Positions 1 through 8,383 are shown, numbered from the stretch's first letter. The stretch is 38,762 bases of DNA from JBOGGN01 sp050744165 (GCA_050744165.1 JBOGGN010000242.1:1-38762), one strand, 5' to 3'. The notes: generated from the letters alone by a model not told the origin. Program-made: numbers and translations.

Positions 1-4
1 GCTC

Positions 5-1381
5 CTATCGGTGCCGAGGCGTCGGCACCCGCGACCCGCCTCCGCCACCCCCGCCAGAGGACCCGCCCCCGCCAGAGGACCCGCCGCCAGAGCCAGCCCC
101 GCCAGCCCCGCCAGCCGCGCCAGCCCCCCCGGCTCCGCCCGCTTCCGAGGCCCCCGCCGAGCCACTCCCGCCGCCAGCCCTGGCTCCCGCCCCCGAAGGC
201 GTCGAAGCCACGGTGGTCGCCCCGTTGTTCGCAAACCCCGCCCCGGTGGTCTTCTTCAGGGTGTCCAGAATGGACATCCCCTGGGCAATCAACCCCACCA
301 GGACCTCGTTGACCCCTTCGGTACCGTTCAGAATCGTCAGGCTGGACCCCTGCAAACCTCCGGCCGCCGCCTGGACCAGGGACGGCAGTTGCTCGATGAC
401 CCGGTTGGCTGCGATCAGTTCCTGGTTGCCATCACGCAGCGATTCCGCCCGCGCCCGGTTGGCCTCGGCTTGGGCGGCCGCCGTCGTTCGCTCGGCGTAG
501 GCCGCCCCATCGGCGGCAAACTTCGCCTGGTCCCGCTGCGCCTCCGCCAAGGTCCGTTGGCGGTAGGCCTCGGCATCGGCGGGCCGGCGTACCTCGGCCT
601 CAAGGCGTTGGGCTGCCAGTTCCGCCTGGCGCTGGGCCAGCGCGGTCTGCTCGGCGATGACGCCCTGCTGGGCCTTGGCCGCCGCCAGCGGGCCGGATTG
701 GGCCGCCTCGGCCCGGGCCTGCTCGGTCTCAGCGGTGAAGCCGGCAGTCTTGATGGCCACGTCGCGCTCGTACTGGGCCTTCAGGGCGACGGCCTCCTGC
801 TCCCGCTCCGCCGCCTCCTGGTCCGCCTTGGCTTGGGCGATGCGGGCCTGGCTGGCCACGGCCGCCGCATGGGGGGCGGCCAGGTTGCTGATGTAGCTGG
901 TGGAGTCGTCGATCTCCTGAATCTGCAGGGCGTCGACCACGATCCCCAACTTCTCCATCTCGGCGTGGCTGCCGTCCTTGATCTCCTGGGCCACCCGGTC
1001 CCGCTCCCGGATGATCTGCTCCACCGTCAGGCCGCCCACGATGGAACGAAGATGGCCCGCGAACACCCGTCCCACCAGCTCCTCCACCCGGTTTTGCTCC
1101 GTCAGGAAACGCCTGGCGGCGTTGGCGATCGACGCCGTGTCGTCGCCGACCTTGAACACCGCCACCGCCCGGACGTTTAGCCGGATGCCCTGGTTGGTGA
1201 TGCACTCCTCGACGATCTCGGCCTCGCGGAGGGCGAGCGACAAGATGCGCGCCTTCTGCTTGACGGGCAGCACGAAGCAGCCATGGCCGGTGACGATCCG
1301 AAACTGGGTGTCCGTCGCGTTGTGCTTCGATCCGGAGACCAGCAGCGCCTCGTTCGGGGCCGGAACATGCCAGAAAAACAT
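5..1381 (-). CDS. SPFH/flotillin-like membrane-scaffold protein with Gly/Ser-rich tail
   Basis: The 458-aa protein starts at the ATG at 1381, which follows a purine-rich GGGGGTAAG stretch; upstream in-frame codons give Pro/Ser-rich junk. An SPFH (band 7) domain occupies roughly residues 5-190 (conserved stretches such as NEALLVSGSKH and LGIVVDALQIQEI). It is followed by a long Ala/Glu/Gln-rich coiled coil (about 195-345), the flotillin layout. A flotillin C-terminal region (EQLPSLVQAAAGGL) precedes a low-complexity Gly/Ser tail from about residue 400 to the end. Family knowledge: flotillins assemble on the inner membrane face and organise lipid microdomains. The NfeD-type OB-fold gene lies 31 bp upstream on the same strand, the usual flotillin partner. 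The Gly-rich tail is unusual for the family. The family call is secure; the cellular role is inferred. Confidence 0.88.
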   Translation of the reverse strand: MFFWHVPAPNEALLVSGSKHNATDTQFRIVTGHGCFVLPVKQKARILSLALREAEIVEECITNQGIRLNVRAVAVFKVGDDTASIANAARRFLTEQNRVEELVGRVFAGHLRSIVGGLTVEQIIRERDRVAQEIKDGSHAEMEKLGIVVDALQIQEIDDSTSYISNLAAPHAAAVASQARIAQAKADQEAAEREQEAVALKAQYERDVAIKTAGFTAETEQARAEAAQSGPLAAAKAQQGVIAEQTALAQRQAELAAQRLEAEVRRPADAEAYRQRTLAEAQRDQAKFAADGAAYAERTTAAAQAEANRARAESLRDGNQELIAANRVIEQLPSLVQAAAGGLQGSSLTILNGTEGVNEVLVGLIAQGMSILDTLKKTTGAGFANNGATTVASTPSGAGARAGGGSGSAGASEAGGAGGAGAAGGAGGAGSGGGSSGGGGSSGGGGGGGSRVPTPRHR

Positions 1382-1412
1382 GGGACTTACCCCCTTGAAC
1401 CTTGCGGTTCGT

Positions 1413-1622
1413 CTAAGGACAGGGTGTAACGACGACCGACCGGGCGGAGGAGTACTCAAGCACCAGGACCCGGGTGTGCTTGGCGATGGGCTCGTCGGAC
1501 CAGGCTGCGAATGCTTCGGTGCCACCTCGCACCGCGAGCATCACCTCACCAGGGCCACCGGCGGGGATAGGAATGGTCACACGCCCGATGGTCCCGACCA
1601 AGCCCTCCGCGTCAGTCGACAC
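1413..1622 (-). CDS. Stand-alone NfeD-type OB-fold protein (69 aa)
   Basis: This short gene starts with GTG at 1622, preceded by AGAGGCGA. The product contains GLVGTIGRVTIPIP at its N-terminus and ends in a beta-rich stretch (AKHTRVLVLEY). This matches the soluble C-terminal OB-fold of NfeD proteins, which typically reads G..G.a...l.P.G.v.i.G....A.s....I..G..V.V. No membrane segments or protease domain are present, so it is a minimal NfeD1b/YuaF-like domain. It sits immediately upstream of the flotillin-like gene in the same orientation, and NfeD-flotillin pairs are a classical operon. The assignment rests on motif shape and context in a very short sequence. Confidence 0.68.
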   Translation of the reverse strand: MSTDAEGLVGTIGRVTIPIPAGGPGEVMLAVRGGTEAFAAWSDEPIAKHTRVLVLEYSSARSVVVTPCP

Positions 1623-1883
1623 GTCCGATCGCCTCTGCTTCGCCTTGCGGCGAAATCGCTATTTCCTGTCGATTCCCACTGTACCGACCCTGGTGTCGCA
1701 TGGCCCCGAAAAGGAGATCCGTTCGGATACTTCGAGTGTCACCCCCCTCCCGGTCCGCGAACTACCCTGCTCCAGTCGGCGGCTCGTTCGAGCAGCCCTT
1801 CGCCTGGCGGCGGCATGGTGTGCAACCGACCCCACAGCGGAGGTGTCTGAGCCAGCGATGCGCCGGCCCAGACCAGAGATCTG
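1623..1883. other. Divergent intergenic region (NfeD-like / MBOAT)
   Basis: This 261-bp spacer separates the leftward NfeD-flotillin pair from the rightward MBOAT gene. A short hairpin (TTCGCC-TTGC-GGCGAA) lies near 1640-1660. I see no convincing coding frame and no clear TANNNT box at the expected distance from either start. The MBOAT start has no strong Shine-Dalgarno sequence. Confidence 0.4.
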
Positions 1884-3659
1884 ATGCTCTTCCCCACCCT
1901 GTCGTTCGCAGCGTTCTTTGCCCTGGTCCTCCCTGCCAGCTGGCTGCTCATGCCTCACCGGGTCCGGTGGCGGGTGTTCATGGTCGCCGCCAGCTGGTTC
2001 TTCTACGGGGCCGCCGACTGGCGCTTCGTCCCCCTCCTGGCTGCCTCCACCGTGGCCAACCAGCTGTTCGCTCTCCTCATCCACCGGGCCCGCGGGCCGG
2101 CCCGCAAGGCGTGGGCAGTCCTCGCGGTGACCGTTGACCTCGGGGCGCTGGCGTGGTTCAAGTACGCCGGCTTCTTGTCGCTGACCCTCCAGAGCAGCCT
2201 CAACGACCTCGGCGTTCGGGCCCATGTCCCCTTGCCGGAGGTGGTCCTCCCGGTCGGGATCTCCTTCTTCACGTTCCAGGCGCTCAGCTACGTGATCGAC
2301 ACGTCGAGGCGCAAGATCGAGCCCGCCCCCTTCCTCGACTTTGCCGTCTATCTCTCGTTCTTTCCACACCTGATCGCCGGCCCCATCGTCCGGGCGGCGG
2401 AGTTCCTGCCGCAGATCAAGAAGAAGATCGATCCCCGCCGGGTTGACGTGGCCCGGGCCTTCTGGCTGATCTCGGCCGGTCTGTTCAAGAAGGTGGTCAT
2501 CGCCAGCTACCTGGGCACCTACGCCGCCGACCCGCTGTTCGGCTTCCCCCACCAGCATGCGGGCGTCGAGGCCCTTTTCGGCGTCTACGCCTACGCGGTG
2601 CAGATCTACATGGACTTCAGCGGCTACACGGACATCGCGATCGGGCTGGCCCTTCTGCTCGGCATCAACTTCCCCCAGAACTTCAACGCCCCCTACGCCG
2701 CCGCCAGCCTCCAGGACTTCTGGCGCCGCTGGCACATCACCCTGTCCCGCTGGCTGCGGGACTATCTCTACATCCCGCTCGGCGGCAACCGCCAGGGCCG
2801 GACGCGCACCTACGTCAACGTGATGATCACCATGCTGCTCGGAGGCCTGTGGCACGGGGCCGCGTGGACGTTCGTCGCCTGGGGGGCGCTGCACGGGATC
2901 GGCCTCTGCGTGGAGCGAGCTCGCCGAGAAAACCAGGATGGAAAAAGGGCGGCCCCTCTCTCCACCCGTCCCCTCGAGCCAGGCCCGCCCTCCGCGCCGG
3001 CGCCCGCCGTTGCTCCTCAACCGCTGGCCCCCGCCGCCCACGACGCCCCGGCCCCGTGGCGAGGGGACTCTGGCGCCGCGTCCTGGTGGCAGTCGGCGGT
3101 GCCTACGAGCAGCTCGCGTCCCGGCGACTACACCTCGGTGGCGAACAGCGACGGACCCGCCTGGACAGCGACGGCGACGGTCACCCCGCCGGAACAGTTC
3201 GCCGAGGACGACGCTGACCTGGCGCCGCCGCCGCCTCTGGTGGCGCCTGCTCCGTCCCCCGAAGATCCGCCGCCGCCCGTTTCGGTCACGCCCCGGCTGC
3301 CCGCGGCATCGCGATGGCCAGTCACGCGCTCGGCGTGGCTTGGCTGGGTGGTCACCTTCCATGTGGTGTGCCTCGCATGGGTCTTCTTCCGGGCAACGTC
3401 GTTCCACAACGCCCTTGAGGTGCTGGGACGGATCGCGGACATCGCCGGCCGGCACCAACCGTTCAACTGGAAGGTTGCAGCCGTTGTGGTGGGCTCGATC
3501 GGCATCCAGCTCGGGCCGCGCGGGATCGGCAACTGGCTCCAAGCGTCGTTCTCGCGGTTCCCGCTCTGGGGCCAGGGCCTAGTCCTGGCCGGCGTGCTCA
3601 CCACCATTGACCTGTTGGGCCCGGCCGGCGTGGCCCCGTTCATCTACTTCCGCTTCTGA
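1884..3659 (+). CDS. MBOAT family membrane O-acyltransferase (AlgI-like)
   Basis: The 591-aa multi-pass membrane protein opens with MLFPTLSFAAFF, the typical AlgI/DltB-like start. It carries the family signatures QDFWRRWHITLSRWLRDYLY (about 278-296) and LLGGLWHGAAW, with the likely catalytic His at 324 and a second conserved His at 284. MBOAT proteins transfer acyl groups, often acetyl, across the membrane to extracellular polysaccharides. A Pro/Ala-rich, probably disordered insertion of about 135 residues (roughly 345-482) separates the catalytic His region from the last transmembrane segments (AWLGWVVTFHVVCLAWVFF and the C-terminus). That insertion is unusual. The stop overlaps the next start (ATGA, 3657-3661), so translation is likely coupled to the SGNH partner. 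The acceptor cannot be read from sequence. Confidence 0.9.
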   Translation: MLFPTLSFAAFFALVLPASWLLMPHRVRWRVFMVAASWFFYGAADWRFVPLLAASTVANQLFALLIHRARGPARKAWAVLAVTVDLGALAWFKYAGFLSLTLQSSLNDLGVRAHVPLPEVVLPVGISFFTFQALSYVIDTSRRKIEPAPFLDFAVYLSFFPHLIAGPIVRAAEFLPQIKKKIDPRRVDVARAFWLISAGLFKKVVIASYLGTYAADPLFGFPHQHAGVEALFGVYAYAVQIYMDFSGYTDIAIGLALLLGINFPQNFNAPYAAASLQDFWRRWHITLSRWLRDYLYIPLGGNRQGRTRTYVNVMITMLLGGLWHGAAWTFVAWGALHGIGLCVERARRENQDGKRAAPLSTRPLEPGPPSAPAPAVAPQPLAPAAHDAPAPWRGDSGAASWWQSAVPTSSSRPGDYTSVANSDGPAWTATATVTPPEQFAEDDADLAPPPPLVAPAPSPEDPPPPVSVTPRLPAASRWPVTRSAWLGWVVTFHVVCLAWVFFRATSFHNALEVLGRIADIAGRHQPFNWKVAAVVVGSIGIQLGPRGIGNWLQASFSRFPLWGQGLVLAGVLTTIDLLGPAGVAPFIYFRF

Positions 3660-4675
3660 TGCCTCGCCGCCGCCCGCCGCCGGAGGTCGATGGCAGGCGC
3701 ACGGCCTCGGCTGGCCACGCCATCCTCGTGGTCGCCTTGGCACTGCTCCTTGCCGCCTTGCTCAATGCCAACTCGCTGGTGGGATCCATTCAGGGCCAAC
3801 CGTTCGGGACGGCCCGTAGCGTCGGGCTTTCGCTGGCCAAGCCGGTTCGCACGATCAGCCACTGGACCGGTCTGGCCCTGCCCCGGGAATGGATCGATGA
3901 CGTCGCCGCCAACTTCAACAAGAAGACCCCGAGCGCCCAGGTGGCAACCAGAACGACACCGGCGAGTTCGGTGACGACGGTCCCCGTCGGGGTCCCGGCG
4001 ACGTCCACCACCCTGCCACCGCGGCGGGTCCCCACCGCCGAGCAGCCGCTCAAGGTGTGGCTGGCCGGCGATTCGCTCATGGGCAACATCTCGGAATCGT
4101 TCTCCGAGAAGGTGGCTGGCGACCCCCTGATCTCGGCCTCGGACGACGTCCAGATCGGCACTGGCCTTGCCCGGCCTGACGTTTATAACTGGCCCGTGGC
4201 GGTGAGCAACGAGATGGCCGCGGTGAAACCCGACGTCGTCGTCTTCGTCTTCGGTGCCAACGACGACCAGGACATGGTCACCGACGGCCACCGGTTCGTC
4301 CTGCAGAGCCCTGCGTGGCAGCAGGAATACGCCCGGCGGGTCGATCAGCTGCTGGCGGAAACAGCCGACGGGACTCGCCAAGTGATCTGGCTCGGCGTTC
4401 CTGCCATGCGCCGACCCCGGCTCAACCAGACCAAGGACCTCATCAACCAGATTGTCCAGACGGCGGCGGCGGCCCATCCCAACGTGAGCTACCTCGACCT
4501 GGGTTCGCTGGTCGACGGCCCTGGCAACGCGTTCTCGACCTACGGGACCACGGCCTCAGGCCAGACCGTGGCCGTTCGGGACGCCGATGGCATCCACCTC
4601 ACCCTGAGCGGCGCGGGACTCCTTTCGCCCCTGCTGCTGGCGAACATCGACCGCTTCTGGGGCCTCCCCGGCTAG
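3659..4675 (+). CDS. SGNH/GDSL-like hydrolase, DUF459-type partner of MBOAT
   Basis: This 338-aa protein has an N-terminal transmembrane anchor (about residues 20-38), a Thr/Pro-rich linker (95-128) and an extracytoplasmic SGNH fold. The fold shows GDS (catalytic Ser139), GAND (199-202, oxyanion Asn) and DGIH (Asp310, His313). That is the set expected of DUF459/SGNH proteins. In AlgJ/AlgX- or PatB-like systems, such proteins receive the acyl group exported by an MBOAT and transfer it to a glycan. The ATG lies in the stop codon of the MBOAT gene, strongly implying a two-component O-acyltransferase. The substrate polymer is unknown. Hydrolase rather than transferase activity is the alternative. 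Confidence 0.88.
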   Translation: MPRRRPPPEVDGRRTASAGHAILVVALALLLAALLNANSLVGSIQGQPFGTARSVGLSLAKPVRTISHWTGLALPREWIDDVAANFNKKTPSAQVATRTTPASSVTTVPVGVPATSTTLPPRRVPTAEQPLKVWLAGDSLMGNISESFSEKVAGDPLISASDDVQIGTGLARPDVYNWPVAVSNEMAAVKPDVVVFVFGANDDQDMVTDGHRFVLQSPAWQQEYARRVDQLLAETADGTRQVIWLGVPAMRRPRLNQTKDLINQIVQTAAAAHPNVSYLDLGSLVDGPGNAFSTYGTTASGQTVAVRDADGIHLTLSGAGLLSPLLLANIDRFWGLPG

Positions 4676-4692
4676 CCCGCGGGCGCACGGCG

Positions 4693-5943
4693 CTAACGAG
4701 CTCGGGCGGGATCGTCCTCGACAGGCGCGATCGCTTCCAGTTCCCGGCCGCTGGTCTCGGGGAACCACCGGGCAACGACGAAGATCAGGACGACCGGACC
4801 GAGGATCAGGAAGGCCACGGTGTCGGGCAGGTTCCCGAAGACCCGCAGCAGGAGCCCGCCCAACGTCAAGCTGAGCACCTCGCCGAGGACCAGTGCCACC
4901 GAGACGGCGGCGCCGCCGAAGGCCCGCAACTGGGTGGGGAACAATTCGGTGGTGAACGCGCCGAGCGCCGGGCGGGCCCCGAGGCTGCCGCTCAGGGTGA
5001 GGCCGATACACAGCCCGAAGGACAGCGGGCTGTGAGCGGCGAAAAAGAACAGGAGCGCCCCGACCACCGCCAAGCTGGCAAACATGCAGCCGACGAACTT
5101 GCGGCCGAGCCGGTCCGACAGGGGTCCCGCCGCCATCTGGACACCGATGGCGGGTACCCCGCCCACGATGAGCAGCCACCCCACCGTCGCCGCCGACAGG
5201 TGCCGCTGGGTCTGCAGGAAGTCTGGGGCCAGAGCGACGGCATGGGTGGTCATGGCGCCCAAGATGCCGGTGAGGCACAGCAGCCACAACCAACGGCGGT
5301 GGGGTGGCTGCAGGATCTGGCGCCAGTCCCGGACCAAGGCACCTTGCTCCCGGGCCTGGTCGAATCGCCGGCTCTCCGGGAGCCTCCGGCGCAGGAAGGC
5401 GAGCGCCAAGAGCGGTGGCGCGGCCGCGGCGTAAAGCCACCGCCAGGAAATCCCCACGGGCCCGAACAGGATGGAGCTGGCGCCCACCCCGACCGCGGCC
5501 GAGGTCGCCAGCCACGCGAAGCCAAACCCGCGTGACGAAGCGGGCAGCTCCTCGGCCACCATGACCCAGGCCACCGCCTGCTCGGTTCCGAGGAATCCCC
5601 GGGCACAGAACTGGCAGCCCACGAAGACATAGATGTTGGGCGCCAGCGCCGTCAGCCCGGTCGCGATGCAGTAGCCGAGCACCGACACGAGAAGGATCCG
5701 GCGCCGCCCTTTACGATCGGCCTGGCGGGTCAGCCACACCGCGGGCAACGCACCGAGGTACAGCACCCCAAGCCACAGGGAGGCGCTTGATTGGGTCAAC
5801 CCGAACGAATGGCGGATCTGCTTTAGGGCGACCGACACCAGATTGAGGTCGTAGCCCTCGAAGAATGTGGCTCCGCCGAGCAACGCGAGAAGGACCCAGT
5901 GGCGCCTCTCCAGCCGCGGGCGCCTGCTCCCGTTGCCGGCCAC
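4693..5943 (-). CDS. MFS transporter (metabolite:H+ symporter type)
   Basis: From the GTG at 5943 the product is 416 aa. The region upstream of that codon reads as non-membrane filler and overlaps the divergent CPBP start. Twelve hydrophobic segments are visible. Major-facilitator loop motifs are present: RQADRKGRRRILL after TM2 and SDRLGRKF in the second half. PESRRFDQAREQG in the central loop and FPETSGRELEAI at the C-terminus resemble sugar-porter and aromatic acid:H+ symporter subfamilies. TM1 contains GGATFFEGYDLNL, similar to the G-x-x-x-D-G-Y-D-x-x family motif. The substrate cannot be deduced. A TTG at 5961 is an alternative start; neither has a clear ribosome-binding site. Confidence 0.85.
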   Translation of the reverse strand: MAGNGSRRPRLERRHWVLLALLGGATFFEGYDLNLVSVALKQIRHSFGLTQSSASLWLGVLYLGALPAVWLTRQADRKGRRRILLVSVLGYCIATGLTALAPNIYVFVGCQFCARGFLGTEQAVAWVMVAEELPASSRGFGFAWLATSAAVGVGASSILFGPVGISWRWLYAAAAPPLLALAFLRRRLPESRRFDQAREQGALVRDWRQILQPPHRRWLWLLCLTGILGAMTTHAVALAPDFLQTQRHLSAATVGWLLIVGGVPAIGVQMAAGPLSDRLGRKFVGCMFASLAVVGALLFFFAAHSPLSFGLCIGLTLSGSLGARPALGAFTTELFPTQLRAFGGAAVSVALVLGEVLSLTLGGLLLRVFGNLPDTVAFLILGPVVLIFVVARWFPETSGRELEAIAPVEDDPARAR

Positions 5944-6018
5944 ACGACGAGCATGCTGCAAAACCAGGGGGAAAAGACGACGCGGGCCCGGGAACGTTCC
6001 ACTTCCGCCGGGTCGGGC

Positions 6019-6024
6019 TACCGT
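6019..6024 (+). promoter_or_regulatory. Putative -10 box (TACCGT) for CPBP gene
   Basis: TACCGT ends 7 nt before the GTG at 6032. Transcription would start at or next to the start codon, giving a leaderless mRNA. This matches the same arrangement at several other genes in the window. No good -35 hexamer was identified. Confidence 0.5.
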
Positions 6025-6031
6025 CGTCTTC

Positions 6032-6805
6032 GTGGCCTGGTCCGCAGGTAGCCTCCCGCCGCCGGGAGCCGGCGATCGGCCCGGGTCCCCTGATCTGGCG
6101 AAGGATTCGAGCCGCCAGGCGTTTTCCTTCCCTGCGGTTGGATTCGCGCTCCTGGGCGCCGTGGTGAGCATCATCGTGCTCGGGAGCGCCAGCGTCGCCA
6201 TCGGTTCGGCCCTGTTCCCCGGGAGCTCCGCCGCCGAGACGCTCTTCGCCGAGATCGGCTTGTGGTTCGGGTTGGGCGGTACCTGTGTTCTCGCCAGCCG
6301 CCGCTACGGGAGCGGCTCGCTCGTCGGGGACTACGGCTGGCGGCTGAAGCCGGCCGACCTGGGCTTTGGCCTGCTGGCGGCGGCGGCGTGCCTGGTGGCC
6401 GCCGGCTTCGTGGGCGCCGCCTTCTCTGGAACCCGTTTTGCTGGGAGCAACACCCAGATCATCACCAACGAGCATGGGAACACCGCCGGCGTCGCCATTG
6501 TTACTGTCATCGCTGCCGTCGGCGCGCCGATCTTCGAGGAGTTGTTCTTCCGGGGGTTGCTGCGCCAGGCGCTGGCGAGCCGCCTCGGCGTGGGAGCCAT
6601 CTGGGTCCAGGCGGTGTTCTTCGGACTTGCCCACTTCCAACCCGGCGCCGGCCTCGGCAACGTCTCTATCGTCGCCGCTACCGCCGTCATCGGGGTGATC
6701 CTGGGCTACACCACGTCGCTGACCGGCCGGCTCGGAGCCGACACCATCGCCCACGGGTTATTCAATCTGACCGTCACCATCAGCATCATTGGAGTGATCA
6801 GATGA
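6032..6805 (+). CDS. CPBP family intramembrane metalloprotease (Rce1/Abi-like)
   Basis: From GTG 6032 the product is 257 aa with about eight transmembrane helices. The CPBP signatures are clear: EELFFRG (Glu169-Glu170, Arg174), FGLAH (His201) and a third motif with His241/Asn245 (DTIAHGLFN). These are the expected glutamate, histidine and asparagine active-site residues of this membrane-embedded protease family, whose bacterial members have varied roles including CAAX-like processing and bacteriocin immunity. The start was chosen because a TACCGT box lies 7 nt upstream and the translation before it lacks family character. The stop overlaps the VIT1 start by ATGA, so the two form an operon. 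The substrate is unknown. Confidence 0.85.
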   Translation: MAWSAGSLPPPGAGDRPGSPDLAKDSSRQAFSFPAVGFALLGAVVSIIVLGSASVAIGSALFPGSSAAETLFAEIGLWFGLGGTCVLASRRYGSGSLVGDYGWRLKPADLGFGLLAAAACLVAAGFVGAAFSGTRFAGSNTQIITNEHGNTAGVAIVTVIAAVGAPIFEELFFRGLLRQALASRLGVGAIWVQAVFFGLAHFQPGAGLGNVSIVAATAVIGVILGYTTSLTGRLGADTIAHGLFNLTVTISIIGVIR

Positions 6806-7566
6806 CTGCAGCTGACAACGCCCCCACCGCTCCCCGCTCGTCGGGCACTTCTCATCGCACTCCGCCCCCGCCCCCGCCCCGGCACCACCGGGACATCCAG
6901 GGCGGCGCCGCCCGTGCTGCGGTGCTCGGCGTCAGCGACGGGTTGGTGACCAACATGTCGCTGATCCTCGGGGTGACCGGAGCCAATACCGGCCCCGGGC
7001 TGGTGCGCGTCGCCGGGCTGGCGGGCCTGCTGGCCGGCGCCTTCTCGATGGCAGCGGGCGAGTATGTGTCGATGAAGGCCCAGGCCGAGCTCTTGGAACG
7101 GGAGCTCGAGATGGAGCGGCTCGAGTTGCAGCGCGCCCCACTCGCCGAGCAAGACGAGCTGGCACAGCTCTACGCCTCTCGAGGGGTCGACCCCACGGTG
7201 GCCGGGGAGCTGGCCGGGGAGATGATGCGGACCCCCGAGTTGGCCCTGGAGACCCATGCCCGCGAGGAACTCGGTGTCGACCCCGCGGCGCTGGGCAAGC
7301 CCTTCCAGGCAGCCGCCGCCTCGGCCGCCAGCTTCGCGGGTGGCGCCCTGGTGCCCCTCATCCCGTGGTTCTTCAGCCACGGGGCGCTGGCCGTTGTCGT
7401 GGCCGCCGTTCTGGCGGCAATGGCGGCCGTTGCCATCGGCGTCGCCCTGGCCCGCTTCACGGGGCGCTCGGCGCTGCGTCTGGCTCTTCGCCAGCTGGCG
7501 GTCACCGCTGCCGCCGCCGGGGTGACCTACGCCCTCGGTGCTCTGGTGGGTACCCACCTCGGCTAG
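6802..7566 (+). CDS. VIT1/CCC1 family iron/manganese transporter-like protein
   Basis: The 254-aa protein begins at ATG 6802, overlapping the CPBP stop. After a Pro/His-rich N-terminus come the VIT1 hallmarks: AAVLGVSDGLVTNMSLILGV in TM1 and GAFSMAAGEYVSMKAQAE in TM2. A Glu-rich amphipathic cytoplasmic domain follows (LLERELEMERLEL and PELALETHAREELG, metal-binding in the family). Three C-terminal helices complete it. Family knowledge: VIT1/CCC1 proteins move Fe2+/Mn2+ out of the cytosol. The N-terminal PPPPPPRHH stretch might bind metal, but that is speculation. It is co-transcribed with the CPBP protease and lies next to a peroxiredoxin on the same strand, which fits metal/oxidant homeostasis. 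Confidence 0.9.
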   Translation: MTAADNAPTAPRSSGTSHRTPPPPPPRHHRDIQGGAARAAVLGVSDGLVTNMSLILGVTGANTGPGLVRVAGLAGLLAGAFSMAAGEYVSMKAQAELLERELEMERLELQRAPLAEQDELAQLYASRGVDPTVAGELAGEMMRTPELALETHAREELGVDPAALGKPFQAAAASAASFAGGALVPLIPWFFSHGALAVVVAAVLAAMAAVAIGVALARFTGRSALRLALRQLAVTAAAAGVTYALGALVGTHLG

Positions 7567-7613
7567 ATAGTCAATTCCTGAGTGATCTGGTCTACATTCG
7601 CCGGCCGGCCGGG

Positions 7614-7619
7614 TAGGGT
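7614..7619 (+). promoter_or_regulatory. Putative -10 box (TAGGGT) for peroxiredoxin
   Basis: TAGGGT lies about 40 nt before the peroxiredoxin ATG at 7659. Unlike most promoters here it leaves a short leader of about 33 nt, which carries a strong Shine-Dalgarno TAGGAGGAAA at 7641-7650. Confidence 0.45.
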
Positions 7620-7658
7620 GGTCGGGCAAGCGAGCTATGTGTAGGAGGAAACATCCTG

Positions 7659-8294
7659 ATGGCAATCCAACTCGGAGACATCGCTCCGGATTTCAGCGCC
7701 GACACCACCGAAGGCACGGTCGACTTCCACGACTGGCTGGGCGACGGGTGGGGCGTCCTGTTTTCCCACCCCGCCGACTTCACCCCCGTGTGCACCACCG
7801 AGCTGGGCATGGTCGCCAAGCTGAAGGAGGAGTTCGCCAAGCGCAACGCCAAGGTGATCGCCGTCAGCGTCGACCCGCTCGAATCGCACCAGGCGTGGAT
7901 CGGCGACATCAACGAGACCCAGCAGACCAACGTCAACTTCCCGTTGATCGCCGACCCGGATCGCAAGGTCGCCGACCTCTACGGGATGATCCACCCCAAC
8001 GCCTCGAACACCTCCACGGTGCGCTCGGTGTTCCTCATCGGTCCCGACAAGACGGTCAAGCTGATGATCACCTACCCCGCGGCGACGGGCCGCAACTTCC
8101 AGGAGATCCTTCGGGTCCTCGACTCGTTGCAGCTGACCGCCAACTACTCGGTGGCCACCCCGGTCGACTGGAAGCAGGGCGACGACGTCATCATTGTCCC
8201 CGCGGTATCCGACGAGGCTGCCAAGGCCAAGTTCCCCAAGGGCTGGAGGACCGAGCGGCCCTACCTGCGGGTCACGCCTCAGCCCAACCTGTAA
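7659..8294 (+). CDS. 1-Cys peroxiredoxin (Prx6/AhpC-TSA family)
   Basis: The 211-aa protein contains the peroxidatic motif DFTPVCTTELG with Cys45, Thr42 and the catalytic Arg122 (TVRSVFLIGP). It has the long C-terminal extension typical of Prx6-type enzymes, including WRTERPYLRVTPQP near the end. The family reduces H2O2, organic peroxides and peroxynitrite in the cytoplasm. No resolving Cys is visible, supporting the 1-Cys class. A strong AGGAGG precedes the ATG. An intrinsic terminator lies 20 nt downstream, so it is probably monocistronic. Confidence 0.95.
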   Translation: MAIQLGDIAPDFSADTTEGTVDFHDWLGDGWGVLFSHPADFTPVCTTELGMVAKLKEEFAKRNAKVIAVSVDPLESHQAWIGDINETQQTNVNFPLIADPDRKVADLYGMIHPNASNTSTVRSVFLIGPDKTVKLMITYPAATGRNFQEILRVLDSLQLTANYSVATPVDWKQGDDVIIVPAVSDEAAKAKFPKGWRTERPYLRVTPQPNL

Positions 8295-8316
8295 AGCCTC
8301 GTTTCGATTTGAGGGG

Positions 8317-8345
8317 GGCGGCGTCCGCGTGGGCGCCGCCTTCTT
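8317..8345 (+). terminator. Intrinsic terminator after peroxiredoxin
   Basis: GGCGGCG (8317-8323) pairs perfectly with CGCCGCC (8334-8340) around a 10-nt loop and is followed by TTCTT. The position, just after the peroxiredoxin stop and before the thiolase promoter, fits Rho-independent termination. Confidence 0.7.
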
Positions 8346-8371
8346 CGCGCTCCCGTCGGGCCGCCCGCCGG

Positions 8372-8377
8372 TAGTTT
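8372..8377 (+). promoter_or_regulatory. Putative -10 box (TAGTTT) for thiolase
   Basis: TAGTTT ends 6 nt before the ATG at 8384, and no Shine-Dalgarno sequence is present. A leaderless transcript is inferred. Confidence 0.5.
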
Positions 8378-8383
8378 GGGCTC

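Noticed and set aside
11..1180. 389-aa plus-strand frame opposite the flotillin gene
   Set aside because: Low-complexity Arg/Pro/Gly translation with no family. The minus strand encodes a clear SPFH protein.
1659..3542. 627-aa minus-strand frame opposite the MBOAT gene
   Set aside because: Charged, repetitive low-complexity translation. The plus strand has diagnostic MBOAT motifs.
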